This document shows positions 42,186-51,506 of a DNA stretch of 64,000 nt, piece after piece. The notes beneath the pieces were generated by a model. The model was given only the letters and a program-made list of their open reading frames with translations. It had not been told where the DNA came from and did no database searches. Made by a program: the position numbers and the translations under genes. Source of the stretch: Desulfoscipio geothermicus DSM 3669 (GTDB lineage: Bacteria > Bacillota > Desulfotomaculia > Desulfotomaculales > Desulfallaceae); NCBI RefSeq assembly GCF_900115975.1, contig NZ_FOYM01000018.1, positions 1 through 64,000 of the forward strand, in the 5' to 3' direction. Position 1 is the first letter of the stretch. Each line of letters begins with the position of its first letter.

Positions 42186-42201
42186 TTTAAAATAACACGT
42201 T

Positions 42202-42235
42202 AGGCTTGCGTTTGGTTTAACGCAAGCCTTTTTAA
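42202..42235 (+). terminator. Terminator of the Met-rich protein gene
   Basis: AGGCTTGCG/CGCAAGCCT stem followed by TTTTTAAT. Confidence 0.85.
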
Positions 42236-42330
42236 TAAGTTTAAATTTATTTAAAATGTTATACTTTTGCACAATATCCTTAAATTTATTATTTTAAAAT
42301 ACTATTAAGCAAAATATCGAGGAGGTTGCA

Positions 42331-42570
42331 ATGAGTATAAGCAAGCGTATAAGAGTTTCTACCGGAACCATAGCCTTTATTGACATTGATAACGGTTTAG
42401 TGGGATTAACTGACGCTTCAGGCCATGTAACAAATTATAATATCTTACCGGCAGATTTATATGATACCGATGGAAATCGCATATTCATTGATGAATTGCG
42501 GCCGGGAGACCATATAATGATAAACGAAACGGGGTATCTGATGATTATGAGGGTACTGAAAACGGCTTAA
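42331..42570 (+). CDS. Small protein of unknown function
   Basis: A 79-residue, beta-rich protein: IRVSTGTIAFIDIDNGLVGL, then LRPGDHIMINETGYLMIM. The pattern of short strands with GD and NG turns resembles a small OB- or SH3-like barrel, but I recognise no family. GAGGAGG lies 6 bases before the ATG, so translation is likely. It lies 145 bases downstream of the Met-rich protein gene and abuts a truncated transposase on the opposite strand, which may have removed downstream genes. Confidence 0.65.
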   Translation: MSISKRIRVSTGTIAFIDIDNGLVGLTDASGHVTNYNILPADLYDTDGNRIFIDELRPGDHIMINETGYLMIMRVLKTA

Positions 42571-42599
42571 AGATAATAGGCCGGCGATAAGAAATAAGA

Positions 42600-42957
42600 T
42601 CTGGTAAAAGCGCTCGACCCCTACTTTGGTCCTAAAGTCGCTCATGCTGTTATGTGAGGGTATACGTTGTGAACCGTCTGCAGAAATAAAATTCCGGTAA
42701 CTTTGGTTTTGAGGCTCTTTCAATTTACGCTCTAAATCACGGTAAGAGGTAATTTCGCTTTTGGCAAAATACAAGTAATGAGCCCGGAACATAGTTACCG
42801 GGTTGTGTGGATTGCGTCCGCCTTGCCTGTATAACGGTAAAACCAAATCATAAATAATTGAATCATCCACAATATCAATATAGTCAATGAGTTCTCTATC
42901 AAAGCCAAGTGTGTTATAATAACTCATGGGAAAAAGGTCCAATTGAACTGTTGCCAT
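42600..42957 (-). pseudogene. N-terminal remnant of an IS1182-like (DUF772) transposase
   Basis: From ATG 42957, with GAGGTG upstream, about 120 residues of a DDE transposase are readable. They include FDRELIDYIDIVDDSIIYDL, GGRNPHNPVTMFRAHYLYFAK and SYRDLERKLKEPQNQSYRNF. The catalytic C-terminal two thirds are missing; homology stops near 42600, next to the 79-residue gene. The element end to the right (about 43045-43080) carries TTTTCGAACAGACTC, similar to the MITE ends in this window. Confidence 0.75.
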
Positions 42958-43118
42958 AATTGTGCACCTCACTTGGTTTTCGGTAGTTTTGTCCTTATTA
43001 CTACCTAATACGACAAGTGACGGTGCATTTCCTATTTATGGTTGCCTAAAGTTTTAACTTTTCGAACAGACTCTTACAGAATAAAAAATATGTTTTAAAT
43101 AAATTGTTAACGTTATTA

Positions 43119-44339
43119 TTAAGGTACGATAACATACTGCACATTTCGCAAAGCATCGATTTCCTGCAATGGGTCGCCTTTCAGCGCTATCAACGCGGCG
43201 GGGCGGCCCGGCTCGATGCGGCCCCAATCAAGGCCCAGGATGCGGGCACCGTTGACGGTGGCGCACTGCAGTATTTGTGCCGGTGACAGCCCGGCTTGCC
43301 GGTACAGCGCCATTTCTTCCAGGTATCCGTACCCGTGGCGGACCCCGGCGGCGCCGGCGTCTGTGCCCACTCCCAAGGTGACCCCCAGGGCGACGGCTTC
43401 ATTGATCATGGCCAACTGCCGGTCTACGGTTTTTTCTATAACGTAGGGCTGTGCCAGGTCCGTACCGTTCCCCGCCCGGTTATGCAATTGGGCGGCCACC
43501 GGGATCACGGTGGGGACCCAGGCGATGCCCTTTTCGGCCATCAGCTCCAGGGTATTCCGGGTTAAAAAGTAGCCGTGCTCCACGGTGTCCACGCCGGCCC
43601 GCACGGCCATGGCCACGGCCGCGTCCGAACTGGCATGCGCCATTACGGGCAATCCCCGGTTGTGCGCCCCCTTTACCAGGGTTGCCAGTTCCCCGGCTGT
43701 GTACTGCAGTGCCCCCACCCGACCGTAATCGGTGAAACTGACCACGCCTGAAACGATAACTTTTACCTGGTTGACACCGTGCCTGACCAAATTATCCAGG
43801 GCGCTGTCCAGTTCACCCGCGGTAATGCCCCGTCCCAGGAAGGACCCGTATTTTCCGGGCTTGCGCAGGGCGAACCCCGCGGCGCGCACTACGGGACCGG
43901 CCATGGCCCCCCCGGTCACCAAATTCCGAAAGCGAAGCGCGATGCCCGCGCGGTCGCCCCCGTCCCGCACCGCCAGTATGCCATGGCGGAGGGTGTCCTG
44001 CAGCGCGTTTTGCACCTGGGATGTTATTTCCCCCGGGGTGTCCCAGCGCCGCCGGGCCGCCGCGAAATCCACGCCGTCCAGGGCCAGGTGCACATGACAG
44101 TCCACAGGCGGCGCTAATGCCGTTAAACCGGTCCAGTCCAGCACAACGGTTTCCCGGGTAGGGCCGGGGAAGGTGAATTGCGTATCGCCTTCTTTGGCCA
44201 CGGCTGCTATCCGCCCCTCTGATAGGTACAAGGTCCGGTGGCGAGTTGACCAGCCGGGCGAATCACACAGTGAATCATATAATAGAAGGTTTGTTTCAAT
44301 AATATAATTTTTATCAGTACTCAAATAAACCGGTTGCAT
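43119..44339 (-). CDS. Amidohydrolase-superfamily protein (imidazolonepropionase-like)
   Basis: A 406-residue metal-dependent amidohydrolase. The N-terminal beta-sandwich precedes the metal motif PVDCHVHLALDG. Further ligands are the probable carboxylated Lys in QVKVIVSG, and His in MAHASSDAAV and VEHGYFL. The final Asp is in GVGTDAGAAGVRHG. The C-terminal ILQCATVNGARILGLD and GRPAALIALKGDP are standard. Relatives hydrolyse cyclic amides or dipeptides; the substrate here is unknown. The ATG at 44339 lies in an AT-rich gap that separates it from panC. Confidence 0.88.
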   Translation of the reverse strand: MQPVYLSTDKNYIIETNLLLYDSLCDSPGWSTRHRTLYLSEGRIAAVAKEGDTQFTFPGPTRETVVLDWTGLTALAPPVDCHVHLALDGVDFAAARRRWDTPGEITSQVQNALQDTLRHGILAVRDGGDRAGIALRFRNLVTGGAMAGPVVRAAGFALRKPGKYGSFLGRGITAGELDSALDNLVRHGVNQVKVIVSGVVSFTDYGRVGALQYTAGELATLVKGAHNRGLPVMAHASSDAAVAMAVRAGVDTVEHGYFLTRNTLELMAEKGIAWVPTVIPVAAQLHNRAGNGTDLAQPYVIEKTVDRQLAMINEAVALGVTLGVGTDAGAAGVRHGYGYLEEMALYRQAGLSPAQILQCATVNGARILGLDWGRIEPGRPAALIALKGDPLQEIDALRNVQYVIVP

Positions 44340-44503
44340 ATGTAAACTTTATCACCGGTCGCCTGGATGATCAAACAGATTTTTACTTTATTGAAAATTT
44401 TAAAAACAATTGCCCTGTTTGTAATGATATGATAAAATTGGTGGCACAGGGCGGTATCTGCTTTGCGGAACCGTACCGTAATCACTTGATCCGGTTAATT
44501 AAA
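44340..44503. other. Gap with a possible coding fragment
   Basis: A forward frame (about 44346-44500) reads GRLDDQTDFYFIENFKNNCP, then VCNDMIKLVAQGGICFAEPY, before the MITE. It looks like coding sequence with a CPVC pair but has no start, so it is probably the cut end of a lost gene. Confidence 0.4.
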
Positions 44504-44608
44504 GTGAGTGTTCGAAAAGATTTGGTGCCGGGTGTTGAAAGTTGAAAGTCTTTGATTTTCAACTTTCAACACCCGGCACCAGTTGCGCGGGCTTTTTTGA
44601 ACAACATC
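44504..44608. repeat. MITE-like palindromic element, copy 2
   Basis: A hairpin at 44524-44580 (arms GGTGCCGGGTGTTGAAAGTT) is flanked by GAGTGTTCGAAAAGA and TTTTTTGAACAACATC. These flanks match the element ends at 15561 and 51506. It lies about 100 bases upstream of panC. Confidence 0.8.
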
Positions 44609-44666
44609 TTGAAAAGAACCGCTTGGAGCCGGGAAGGACCGAGACGGGTTTAATGGGGGAAATATG

Positions 44667-44700
44667 CCCTCCGGACTTGTCCGGGGGGTTTTATTATTTA
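44667..44700 (+). terminator. Terminator-like hairpin in the panC leader
   Basis: CCCTCCGGA/TCCGGGGGG stem followed by TTTTATTATTT, only about 15 bases before panC. It could be an attenuator or the end of an upstream transcript. Confidence 0.55.
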
Positions 44701-44713
44701 GGGGGTAGTTGAT

Positions 44714-45559
44714 ATGCAAATTTGCCGTACTGTTGAGGAAATAAGGACTTTTGTGCGCCAGGCCCGGGCGGACGGGAAAATTGTGGGTCTCGTGCCCACC
44801 ATGGGTTATTTTCACGAGGGGCATCTGACTCTGATGCGCGAAGCCAAAAAATCGTGCGATGCAGTGGTTGTCTCGCTGTATGTTAACCCCCTGCAGTTTG
44901 GCCCCAAGGAAGATTTGGCGCAATATCCCCGGGATTTCGACCGGGACTGTGCCATGGCCTGGGAAGTAGGGGTAGATGCGATTTTCTCTCCCGCCGATGA
45001 AGAAATGTATCCCGCGGGTTTCAGCACTTTTGTGGAGGTAACCGGAATTACCGAAAAACTTTGCGGGTTGTCGCGGCCGGGCCATTTTCGCGGGGTGGCC
45101 ACCGTGGTGACCAAGCTGTTCAATATAGTCCGGCCGGACAGGGCTTTTTTCGGCCAGAAAGACGCCCAGCAGGCCATGGTTATTGAAAGAATGGTGACGG
45201 ATCTGAACATGGGGCCGGAAATTGTTCTGGTGCCCATCGTGCGTGAAGATGACGGGCTGGCCATGAGTTCCCGCAATGTGTATTTAAATGATGAGCAGCG
45301 TCGTGCGGCGCCGGTTCTTTACCGGAGCTTGTGCGCCTTCCGGGAGGCCGTGGCCCGGGGCGAACGGGATGTGCAGGAATTGCGCGGGCAAATTGTGCAA
45401 ATGATTGCGTCGACCCCCGGCGCGGAAATGGACTACGTGGAAATATTGTCGGTGCCGGACCTGGAACAGCTGGATAAAGTGCGGGGCAAGTGTATTGCCG
45501 CCCTGGCGGTGCGGTTCGGCCGGACCAGATTGATTGACAACATTATTGTGGAGGTTTAG
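44714..45559 (+). CDS. panC: Pantothenate synthetase (pantoate-beta-alanine ligase)
   Basis: Condenses pantoate and beta-alanine with ATP to give pantothenate. Motifs: [19 protein letters not shown] (HIGH-type, about residue 31), [45 protein letters not shown] and the KMSKS-like [11 protein letters not shown]. The length of 281 residues is normal. GGGGGGTAG precedes the ATG. panD follows by 4 bases, so the two make beta-alanine and use it in one operon. Confidence 0.97.
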   Translation: MQICRTVEEIRTFVRQARADGKIVGLVPTMGYFHEGHLTLMREAKKSCDAVVVSLYVNPLQFGPKEDLAQYPRDFDRDCAMAWEVGVDAIFSPADEEMYPAGFSTFVEVTGITEKLCGLSRPGHFRGVATVVTKLFNIVRPDRAFFGQKDAQQAMVIERMVTDLNMGPEIVLVPIVREDDGLAMSSRNVYLNDEQRRAAPVLYRSLCAFREAVARGERDVQELRGQIVQMIASTPGAEMDYVEILSVPDLEQLDKVRGKCIAALAVRFGRTRLIDNIIVEV

Positions 45560-45563
45560 ATTT

Positions 45564-45944
45564 ATGTTTTTAACTATGTTTAAGTCCAAGATTCATCGCG
45601 CGACAGTTACTCAGGCCGATCTGAACTACGTGGGCAGCATTACCATCGACGAAACCCTGATGAAGGCGGCCGACATTTTGCCCAACGAAAAGGTACAGGT
45701 GGTAAACAACAATAACGGGGCCCGGTTGGAAACCTATGTCATACCAGGTCCCCGGGACTCCGGGGTCATCTGCCTCAACGGGGCCGCCGCCCGGCTGGTA
45801 CAGCCCGGGGATACTGTAATAATCATTACTTACGCTGCAATGGACCGTGATGAAGCGCGCAACCACAAGCCGACAGTGGTTTTGGTTGATGAGCAAAACA
45901 AAATTTCTCGGATTATCGAGGAGAAGCACGGCGAAACGGCTTAA
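45564..45944 (+). CDS. panD: Aspartate 1-decarboxylase proenzyme
   Basis: Makes beta-alanine from aspartate. The proenzyme cleaves itself between Gly and Ser in NYVGSITID to create the pyruvoyl cofactor. The conserved [42 protein letters not shown] and VIIITYA are present. ATG at 45564 has GGAGGT 8 bases upstream; ATG at 45576 would give the more usual MFKSKIHR start and cannot be excluded. It lies directly after panC. Confidence 0.96.
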   Translation: MFLTMFKSKIHRATVTQADLNYVGSITIDETLMKAADILPNEKVQVVNNNNGARLETYVIPGPRDSGVICLNGAAARLVQPGDTVIIITYAAMDRDEARNHKPTVVLVDEQNKISRIIEEKHGETA

Positions 45945-46075
45945 TTTAGCGGCTGACGCCTGTTTTCCTCAAATATTTTGTTGGCTCGAAAGAAATTTGC
46001 GTGTATAATATTTGGGTAATTAATTTTATTTTCAAAAATTAAAATCGGCGTTAATTTAACTAAGGAGTGATTCAA

Positions 46076-46999
46076 GTGCCCGACGCTGCCGGTATCAAAC
46101 AACTGACGGACAAAATAATACAGCTCAAGCAACAACGTAACGCGATTATTTTAAGCCATGTTTACCAGCGGCCCGAAGTTCAGGAAATTGCCGACTTTGT
46201 AGGTGATTCCCTGGAACTTTCCCGCAAGGCGGCCGGCACCGACGCCGATGTAATTGTTTTTTGCGGCGTTCATTTCATGGCTGAAAGCGCAGCCATCCTG
46301 TCACCTGAAAAAACAGTGCTGTTGCCCGAAGAAGACGCCGGGTGCCCCATGGCGGACATGGTTACCGCGCAGGACCTGCGGGCCCGCAAAGCTGAAACGC
46401 CGGGCGCGGTGGTGGTTTGCTACGTTAACACCTCGGCCGAGGTCAAAGCAGAGTGTGACATTGCCTGCACGTCGGCAAACGCCGTTAAGGTGGTGGGTTC
46501 GCTGCCGGCTGATCGACCGGTTATTTTTGTGCCGGACCGGAACCTGGGTCATTATATATCCAGCCGGACCGGACGGGAAATGATTTTATGGGAAGGTTAT
46601 TGCAATACCCATCACCGGCTGACCCGGGATGAAGTGCGGAAAGTGCAGTCGGAACACCCGGATGCTTTATTGCTGGTACACCCTGAATGCCGCCCGGAAG
46701 TAGTGGAACTGGCGGATCACGTGGCCAGCACCACCGGCATGTTGCGGTTTGCCCGGGAAAGCGAGGCCGGGGAATTTATTATTGCCACCGAAAAGGGTAT
46801 TTTACACCAGTTTGCCAAGCAATGTCCCGGTAAAAAGTTTTACCCGGCATCGAATAAGTTGATTTGTCCGAATATGAAGGCGACCACTCTGGAAAAGGTG
46901 CTCCGGTCCCTGGAGACGCTGGAACCGCGGGTGACCGTTCCCGAAGACATCAGGGAGCGTGCCTTGAATTGCCTGGAAAGGATGCTGGCGGTACAGTAA
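46076..46999 (+). CDS. nadA: Quinolinate synthase A
   Basis: A 4Fe-4S enzyme that condenses iminoaspartate with dihydroxyacetone phosphate to quinolinate in NAD synthesis. Cluster cysteines are visible in [19 protein letters not shown] and [32 protein letters not shown] and [15 protein letters not shown] are family segments. GTG at 46076 has AAGGAG 8 bases upstream; the GTG at 46067 overlaps that site. It heads the nadA-nadB-nadC operon. Confidence 0.96.
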   Translation: MPDAAGIKQLTDKIIQLKQQRNAIILSHVYQRPEVQEIADFVGDSLELSRKAAGTDADVIVFCGVHFMAESAAILSPEKTVLLPEEDAGCPMADMVTAQDLRARKAETPGAVVVCYVNTSAEVKAECDIACTSANAVKVVGSLPADRPVIFVPDRNLGHYISSRTGREMILWEGYCNTHHRLTRDEVRKVQSEHPDALLLVHPECRPEVVELADHVASTTGMLRFARESEAGEFIIATEKGILHQFAKQCPGKKFYPASNKLICPNMKATTLEKVLRSLETLEPRVTVPEDIRERALNCLERMLAVQ

Positions 47000-47014
47000 C
47001 GGAGGTTTTTGCCA

Positions 47015-48598
47015 GTGGCTGATCATTATATTATGAACTTCAATACCCGGGACCTGCCCGGGTATAACTCTGATTTCATTATCCTGGGCAGCGGCATCGC
47101 CGGGTTTTTTACCGCCATTTTGGCCGGCAGGCTGGGGGCCGGCGTTACCGTGCTCACTAAGCAAACCATTTTGGACAGCAATACGGACAAGGCCCAGGGC
47201 GGCATCGCCGCGGCCATGGATACCGAGGACTCGCCGGAATTGCATTACCAGGATACGCTGCGGGCCGGCGCCGGGCTCTGCGACCGGGGAGCGGTGCGCA
47301 TCCTGGTGAACGAGGGGCCGCGCCGGGTGCTGCAGCTGATGGATATGGGTGCCCGCTTCGACGTGGAGGGCGGACGCCTGGCCCTGACCCGGGAGGGGGC
47401 GCACAGCTGCCGGCGTATTCTGCACGCCAGCGGCGACGCCACCGGCGCCGAAATTCAGCGGGTTTTGAACAAACAGGCCCTGGCAGAAAAGAATATCGAA
47501 GTGCTGGAGCAGCACTTTGCCGTGGACCTGCTGGTACGGGATAATGTTTGTTACGGGGTCCTGGCATATGATTATAAAAACGACACTCTTAAGGTTTATC
47601 GCAGCCGGGCGGTCATTTTGGCCACCGGCGGAGTGGGGCAGCTGTACGCACACAGCACCAACCCCGAGGTGGCTACCGGGGACGGCATTGCCATGGCTTA
47701 CCGGGCCGGTGCCGAAGTCATGGACATGGAATTCCTCCAGTTCCACCCCACCGTCCTGAACTTGCCCGGTGCGCCTCGTTTTCTTATTTCCGAGGCTGTG
47801 CGGGGCGAGGGTGCGTACCTGCGCAACGGGCGTGGGGAGCGGTTTATGCCGCGTTATCACGAGCTGGCGGAACTGGCGCCCCGGGACATTGTGGTGCGGG
47901 CCATTCTGGAAGAAATGCAGCACGACCCGCAAGGCGGCGTGTTCTTGGATCTGTCCCACTTGGACACTGAACTGGTGCTGCACCGGTTTCCCAATATCAA
48001 CCGCACCTGCAAGGGTTACGGACTGGACATCACCCGGGACATGATCCCGGTGGCCCCGGCCGCCCATTATATGATGGGCGGTGTAAAAACCAATTATTTC
48101 GGGGAAACAACTATTGAGCGGCTTTATGCCTGCGGTGAAGCGGCCTGCCAGGGTGTGCACGGGGCCAACCGTCTGGCCAGCAATTCCTTGCTGGACGGCC
48201 TGGTTTTCGGCGGGAGAATAGTGGAGCGCACCGCCGGCCTCTGGCGGGAGAAGATGGAGACCCGGGTTGACTTTGCCGCTGAACTTCCTTATATGAATGA
48301 ACCGTTGGACTGCCTGGCGCTGCAGGAGGAACTCCAGGCACTGATGAGCCGGTATGCCGGGCCGCTGCGTGACCGGCAAGGGCTGGAAAAAGTGCTTTCT
48401 TATTTGAGCGAATTGTCCGATATGGAAAATACGGCGGCCCAAACTCCGCGGCAAGCCGAAATGCGTAACCGGCTCATGGTCTCCCGCCTGGTGGCCGAAA
48501 CGGCGTTAATGCGCACCGAGAGCCGGGGCGGTCATTTTCGCAGGGATTACCCCAGGCCGCGCAAGAGCTGGCTTAAGCATATCATTTTGCGTAAGTGA
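47015..48598 (+). CDS. nadB: L-aspartate oxidase
   Basis: An FAD enzyme that oxidises aspartate to iminoaspartate for NadA. In anaerobes fumarate is the likely electron acceptor. It has the N-terminal dinucleotide fold DFIILGSGIAGFFTAILAGR, QGGIAAAMD, AGLCDRGAVRILV, the active-site HASGDATG and LQFHPTVL, AVRGEGAYLRNGRGERFM, and MMGGVKTN. Near the C-terminus it has YACGEAACQGVHGANRLASN. GTG at 47015 has GGAGG 9 bases upstream; TTG at 47009 is in frame but too close. It follows nadA by 15 bases. Confidence 0.96.
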   Translation: MADHYIMNFNTRDLPGYNSDFIILGSGIAGFFTAILAGRLGAGVTVLTKQTILDSNTDKAQGGIAAAMDTEDSPELHYQDTLRAGAGLCDRGAVRILVNEGPRRVLQLMDMGARFDVEGGRLALTREGAHSCRRILHASGDATGAEIQRVLNKQALAEKNIEVLEQHFAVDLLVRDNVCYGVLAYDYKNDTLKVYRSRAVILATGGVGQLYAHSTNPEVATGDGIAMAYRAGAEVMDMEFLQFHPTVLNLPGAPRFLISEAVRGEGAYLRNGRGERFMPRYHELAELAPRDIVVRAILEEMQHDPQGGVFLDLSHLDTELVLHRFPNINRTCKGYGLDITRDMIPVAPAAHYMMGGVKTNYFGETTIERLYACGEAACQGVHGANRLASNSLLDGLVFGGRIVERTAGLWREKMETRVDFAAELPYMNEPLDCLALQEELQALMSRYAGPLRDRQGLEKVLSYLSELSDMENTAAQTPRQAEMRNRLMVSRLVAETALMRTESRGGHFRRDYPRPRKSWLKHIILRK

Positions 48599-48628
48599 GG
48601 ACCGATTAATGTTGGGAGAAGAGAGCCT

Positions 48629-49498
48629 ATGGAGATTAATGAACGGGCTTTGCATGAACTGATTGACCGTTGTTTGGCCGAGGATATCGGGCCGGGCGAC
48701 CTCACAACGAACAGTATCGTTCCGCACCGGATGCAAGTTACCGGTTTTATTAAGGCCAAGCAGGACGGAGTGGTGGCCGGCTTACCCGTAGCCCGGGCTG
48801 TTTTTCATCGTTTGGATCCCGAGTTGGAGTTTTTGTCGCAGGTGAACGAGGGGGCGCGGGTCAGAGCAGGCGAGGTGCTGGGGCGGCTGTGCGGTCGCGC
48901 CCGAACCATACTTACCGGTGAACGGCTGGCCTTGAATTTTTTGCAACGCTTATCCGGGATTGCTACCGTTACTGCTAACCTGGTGGAACTGGTGCGCGAC
49001 TATCCGGCGCGTATCGTAGATACGCGTAAAACCACTCCCGGGCTGCGCCTGTTGGAAAAATACGCCGTGCGGGTGGGGGGCGGCCACAATCACCGCCTGG
49101 GCCTGTATGACGCTGTGCTCATCAAGGACAACCACATCCGGGTGGCCGGCGGCATTGCCAACGCAGTCAGGCGAGCTAGGGCGTCAATCCCGCATACGGC
49201 TAAAATAGAAGTGGAAACCGAGGACCTGGCCGGCGTGGCCCAAGCCCTGGAGGCGGGGGCTGATATTATTATGTTGGATAATATGGACCCGGAAACAATG
49301 GCCGTCGCCGTACGGCAGGTAAACGGCCGGGCGCTGCTTGAGGCCTCGGGCGGCATTAGCGCCCAAACCATCAGAGCGGTGGCGGCCACCGGGGTGGATA
49401 TAATTTCGGTGGGTGCGCTGACCCATTCCGCCCCGGCGCTGGACATCAGCCTTGACGTAGGGCAACTCAAGCCCATGCCCGGGGTCATTGAAACGTAA
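48629..49498 (+). CDS. nadC: Quinolinate phosphoribosyltransferase (decarboxylating)
   Basis: Converts quinolinate and PRPP to nicotinate mononucleotide. Motifs: LAEDIGPGDLTTNSIV near the start, LNFLQRLSGIATVT, VDTRKTTPGLRLLEKYAVRV with GGGHNHRLGLYDAVLIKDNH, KIEVETEDL, MLDNMDPE and EASGGISAQTIRAVAATGVD. The length of 289 residues is normal. It is 30 bases after nadB with GGGAGAAGAG before the ATG, completing the de novo NAD operon. Confidence 0.97.
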   Translation: MEINERALHELIDRCLAEDIGPGDLTTNSIVPHRMQVTGFIKAKQDGVVAGLPVARAVFHRLDPELEFLSQVNEGARVRAGEVLGRLCGRARTILTGERLALNFLQRLSGIATVTANLVELVRDYPARIVDTRKTTPGLRLLEKYAVRVGGGHNHRLGLYDAVLIKDNHIRVAGGIANAVRRARASIPHTAKIEVETEDLAGVAQALEAGADIIMLDNMDPETMAVAVRQVNGRALLEASGGISAQTIRAVAATGVDIISVGALTHSAPALDISLDVGQLKPMPGVIET

Positions 49499-49572
49499 AC
49501 TCTGCCAGGTTTGTTGGTTGACAATCTTGCCGGTAAATTTTAAAATTAACTTGGCCGTATGGAGTGGCTGGC

Positions 49573-50544
49573 ATGAAAGACAAGATATTGAATATCTTAA
49601 AAGAAAGCAATGACTGGGTATCCGGCGAGTTGTTATGCCGGGAGTTGGGGGTATCCCGCACCGCTGTGTGGAAGCATATTCGCGGTTTGCGGAAGGGTGG
49701 CTACGATATCGAAGCGCGGGCCAATCTCGGCTACCGCTTGCGTGAAGTGCCCGATATACCTTTTCCCGGCGAGGTGGCCTCCGGATTGGCCACTGCCGTT
49801 ATGGGCACGCGAATCGAATACTTTGCTGAACTACCGTCCACAAACGGGGAGGCCAAGAGGCTGGCCCGGGAGGGAGTCCCTGAAGGTACGGTGGTGGTGG
49901 CCGAAAGCCAAAGCGGCGGCAAGGGCCGGATGGGCCGGTGCTGGTTTTCGCCCCGGGGAAAGGGCTTGTGGTTTTCCACTGTGCTGCGGCCGCCGGTCAA
50001 CCCGGTGGAAACTCCCCGGGTGACGATGGTGCTGGCCGTGGCCATAGCAACGGCGGTTCGCAAGCATACCGGTGTGCCGGCGGATATCAAGTGGCCCAAC
50101 GACATTCTGGTGCAGGGAAAGAAGGTCTGCGGCATTCTGGTGGAATTAAATGCCGAAATGGACCGGGTTAATTTCCTGGTTGCCGGCATCGGGCTTAATG
50201 TAAATATCGACCGGAAGGATTTCCCCCTTGACGTGGCAGACATAGCCACTTCATTAAAGCTGGAGGCGGGGCGTTACATACCCCGGGTGCCGCTGTTGCG
50301 GGCTTTGCTGGAATCAATTGATAAATGGTACCGGTGCTGGCTGAGCGACGGCTTTGCCCCTGTACTGGGAAAGTGGCGCGAATTATGTATAACCCTTGAT
50401 TGTCCCGTAACAGTACATACCATGCAGGGCAGTTATGACGGCCATGCTATTGATGTGGACGAAAAAGGGATGCTGCTGGTGCGTACGCGGGACGGTTCTG
50501 TACAGCGACTGGTGGCCGGGGAGGTGTCGTTACGTAAAAAATAG
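49573..50544 (+). CDS. birA: Biotin-protein ligase and biotin operon repressor
   Basis: A two-domain BirA of 323 residues. The N-terminal winged helix (GELLCRELGVSRTAVWKHIR) binds DNA. The ligase domain has the biotinyl-adenylate loop ESQSGGKGRMGRCWFSPRGK and WPNDILVQGKKVCGILVE, and a C-terminal SH3-like cap. It attaches biotin to carboxylases and represses biotin genes when biotin is ample. ATG at 49573 has GGAG 8 bases upstream. A BirA-type operator lies just after the gene, ahead of bioY, and bioB follows, so regulator and targets are neighbours. Confidence 0.96.
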   Translation: MKDKILNILKESNDWVSGELLCRELGVSRTAVWKHIRGLRKGGYDIEARANLGYRLREVPDIPFPGEVASGLATAVMGTRIEYFAELPSTNGEAKRLAREGVPEGTVVVAESQSGGKGRMGRCWFSPRGKGLWFSTVLRPPVNPVETPRVTMVLAVAIATAVRKHTGVPADIKWPNDILVQGKKVCGILVELNAEMDRVNFLVAGIGLNVNIDRKDFPLDVADIATSLKLEAGRYIPRVPLLRALLESIDKWYRCWLSDGFAPVLGKWRELCITLDCPVTVHTMQGSYDGHAIDVDEKGMLLVRTRDGSVQRLVAGEVSLRKK

Positions 50545-50561
50545 CTTTTTTGGGGGAAAAT

Positions 50562-50642
50562 GGTTAACTTGGTTTGTGGAACGGGTTAACGATTGAGCTT
50601 AAAATTAACATATATATGGCTATCTATATATATGGTTAATTT
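50562..50642 (+). promoter_or_regulatory. BirA operator and long inverted repeat upstream of bioY
   Basis: GGTTAAC (50562-50568), 16 bases, then GTTAAC (50585-50590) matches the TTAAC-N15/16-GTTAA form of Gram-positive BirA operators. Right after it an imperfect inverted repeat of AAATTAACATATATAT against ATATATATGGTTAATTT spans 50602-50642, possibly a second operator or leader hairpin. Confidence 0.6.
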
Positions 50643-50691
50643 AGTTATTTTAAAGAAGTTAAAGTCTGACCCTCTGAAAGGAGTGCTTGGA

Positions 50692-51270
50692 TTGGGTAAA
50701 TTAACTCCCAAGGATTTGGTGCTGGTAGCGTTGTTTGCCGCCCTGGCCGTGGTGGCGGCGTTGTTGTTCCGTTTCTTTGGCGGTATGATCGTACCTTTCA
50801 GCTTGATGCCCTTTGTGGCGCTGCTGGCCGGTGGCTTGCTGGGCGCCCGGCTGGGAGCGTTAAGTATGGGTGTTTACGTGCTGATGGGGTTGATGGGTAT
50901 ACCGGTCTTTGAAAAACCCCCCTTTGGGGGTCCCGCTTACGTACTTTCACCCACCTTTGGATTTTTGCTGGGCTTTATCGCTGCCGCCTTTGTTGTCGGC
51001 CTCGTTCTGAAGGGTAAGCGTGACGCAGGCCCCGTGCGCCTGTCCCTGGCCATGCTGTCCGGCATTGTGGTGATTTACGCCGTGGGGCTGCCTTATTTAT
51101 ATGGCATCCTTAATTTTTACATGGGCAAGTCAATTGATATTTCCGGATTGTTGATGATCGGGTTTGTACCGTTCATTGGTTTTGACTTTCTGAAAGCGCT
51201 TGTGGCCGGAACGCTGGTGCGCATGGTGGGGATGCGCCTGCCGGAATTCAAGGAGCAGCAGGCCCGTTAA
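50692..51270 (+). CDS. bioY: BioY biotin transporter S component
   Basis: The substrate-binding membrane subunit of an ECF-type biotin importer, about 192 residues with six hydrophobic segments. Family traits are PFSLMPFVALLAGGLLGARLGALSMGVYVLMGLMGIPVF, shown here as its two halves PFSLMPFVALLAGGL and LMGLMGIPVF. GPAYVLSPTFGFLLGF and GFDFLKALVAG are also present. TTG at 50692 has AAAGGAG 8 bases upstream and gives the usual size; the longer frame from 50593 would start inside the operator region. ECF ATPases are not in the window. Confidence 0.92.
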   Translation: MGKLTPKDLVLVALFAALAVVAALLFRFFGGMIVPFSLMPFVALLAGGLLGARLGALSMGVYVLMGLMGIPVFEKPPFGGPAYVLSPTFGFLLGFIAAAFVVGLVLKGKRDAGPVRLSLAMLSGIVVIYAVGLPYLYGILNFYMGKSIDISGLLMIGFVPFIGFDFLKALVAGTLVRMVGMRLPEFKEQQAR

Positions 51271-51307
51271 AAAGGCCACCCGAAAGAAGCAAAATATGTC
51301 TTTTGCA

Positions 51308-51347
51308 AGGCCGCGCCACTACCGATTCGGTGGCGCGGCGTTTTTGG
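51308..51347 (+). terminator. Terminator of the birA-bioY unit
   Basis: CCGCGCCAC/GTGGCGCGG stem followed by CGTTTTT. Confidence 0.88.
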
Positions 51348-51367
51348 GTTGAAAGGGTAAGCATTGA

Positions 51368-51506
51368 AGCTTTGGTGCCAGGTGTTGAAAGTTGAGAAAT
51401 CTTTGATTTTCAACTTTCAACACCTGGCACCTATCAACAAGGCGGCGAATGCTTTGAGGAGCGGAGCGACTAGCGCGGATTTCGCGCGGACTTTTCGAAC
51501 AACCTC
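51368..51506. repeat. MITE-like palindromic element, copy 3 (inverted, longest)
   Basis: The hairpin at 51374-51431 matches copy 1 closely and is followed by about 50 extra bases, then the end motif GGACTTTTCGAACAACCTC (to 51506), the reverse of the end of copy 1. It lies 30 bases upstream of bioB, so it forms part of that gene's leader or promoter. Confidence 0.8.

Noticed and set aside
46802-48454. 550-residue minus-strand frame over nadB
   Set aside because: A shadow of nadB caused by GC-rich codon use; the forward gene is unmistakable.
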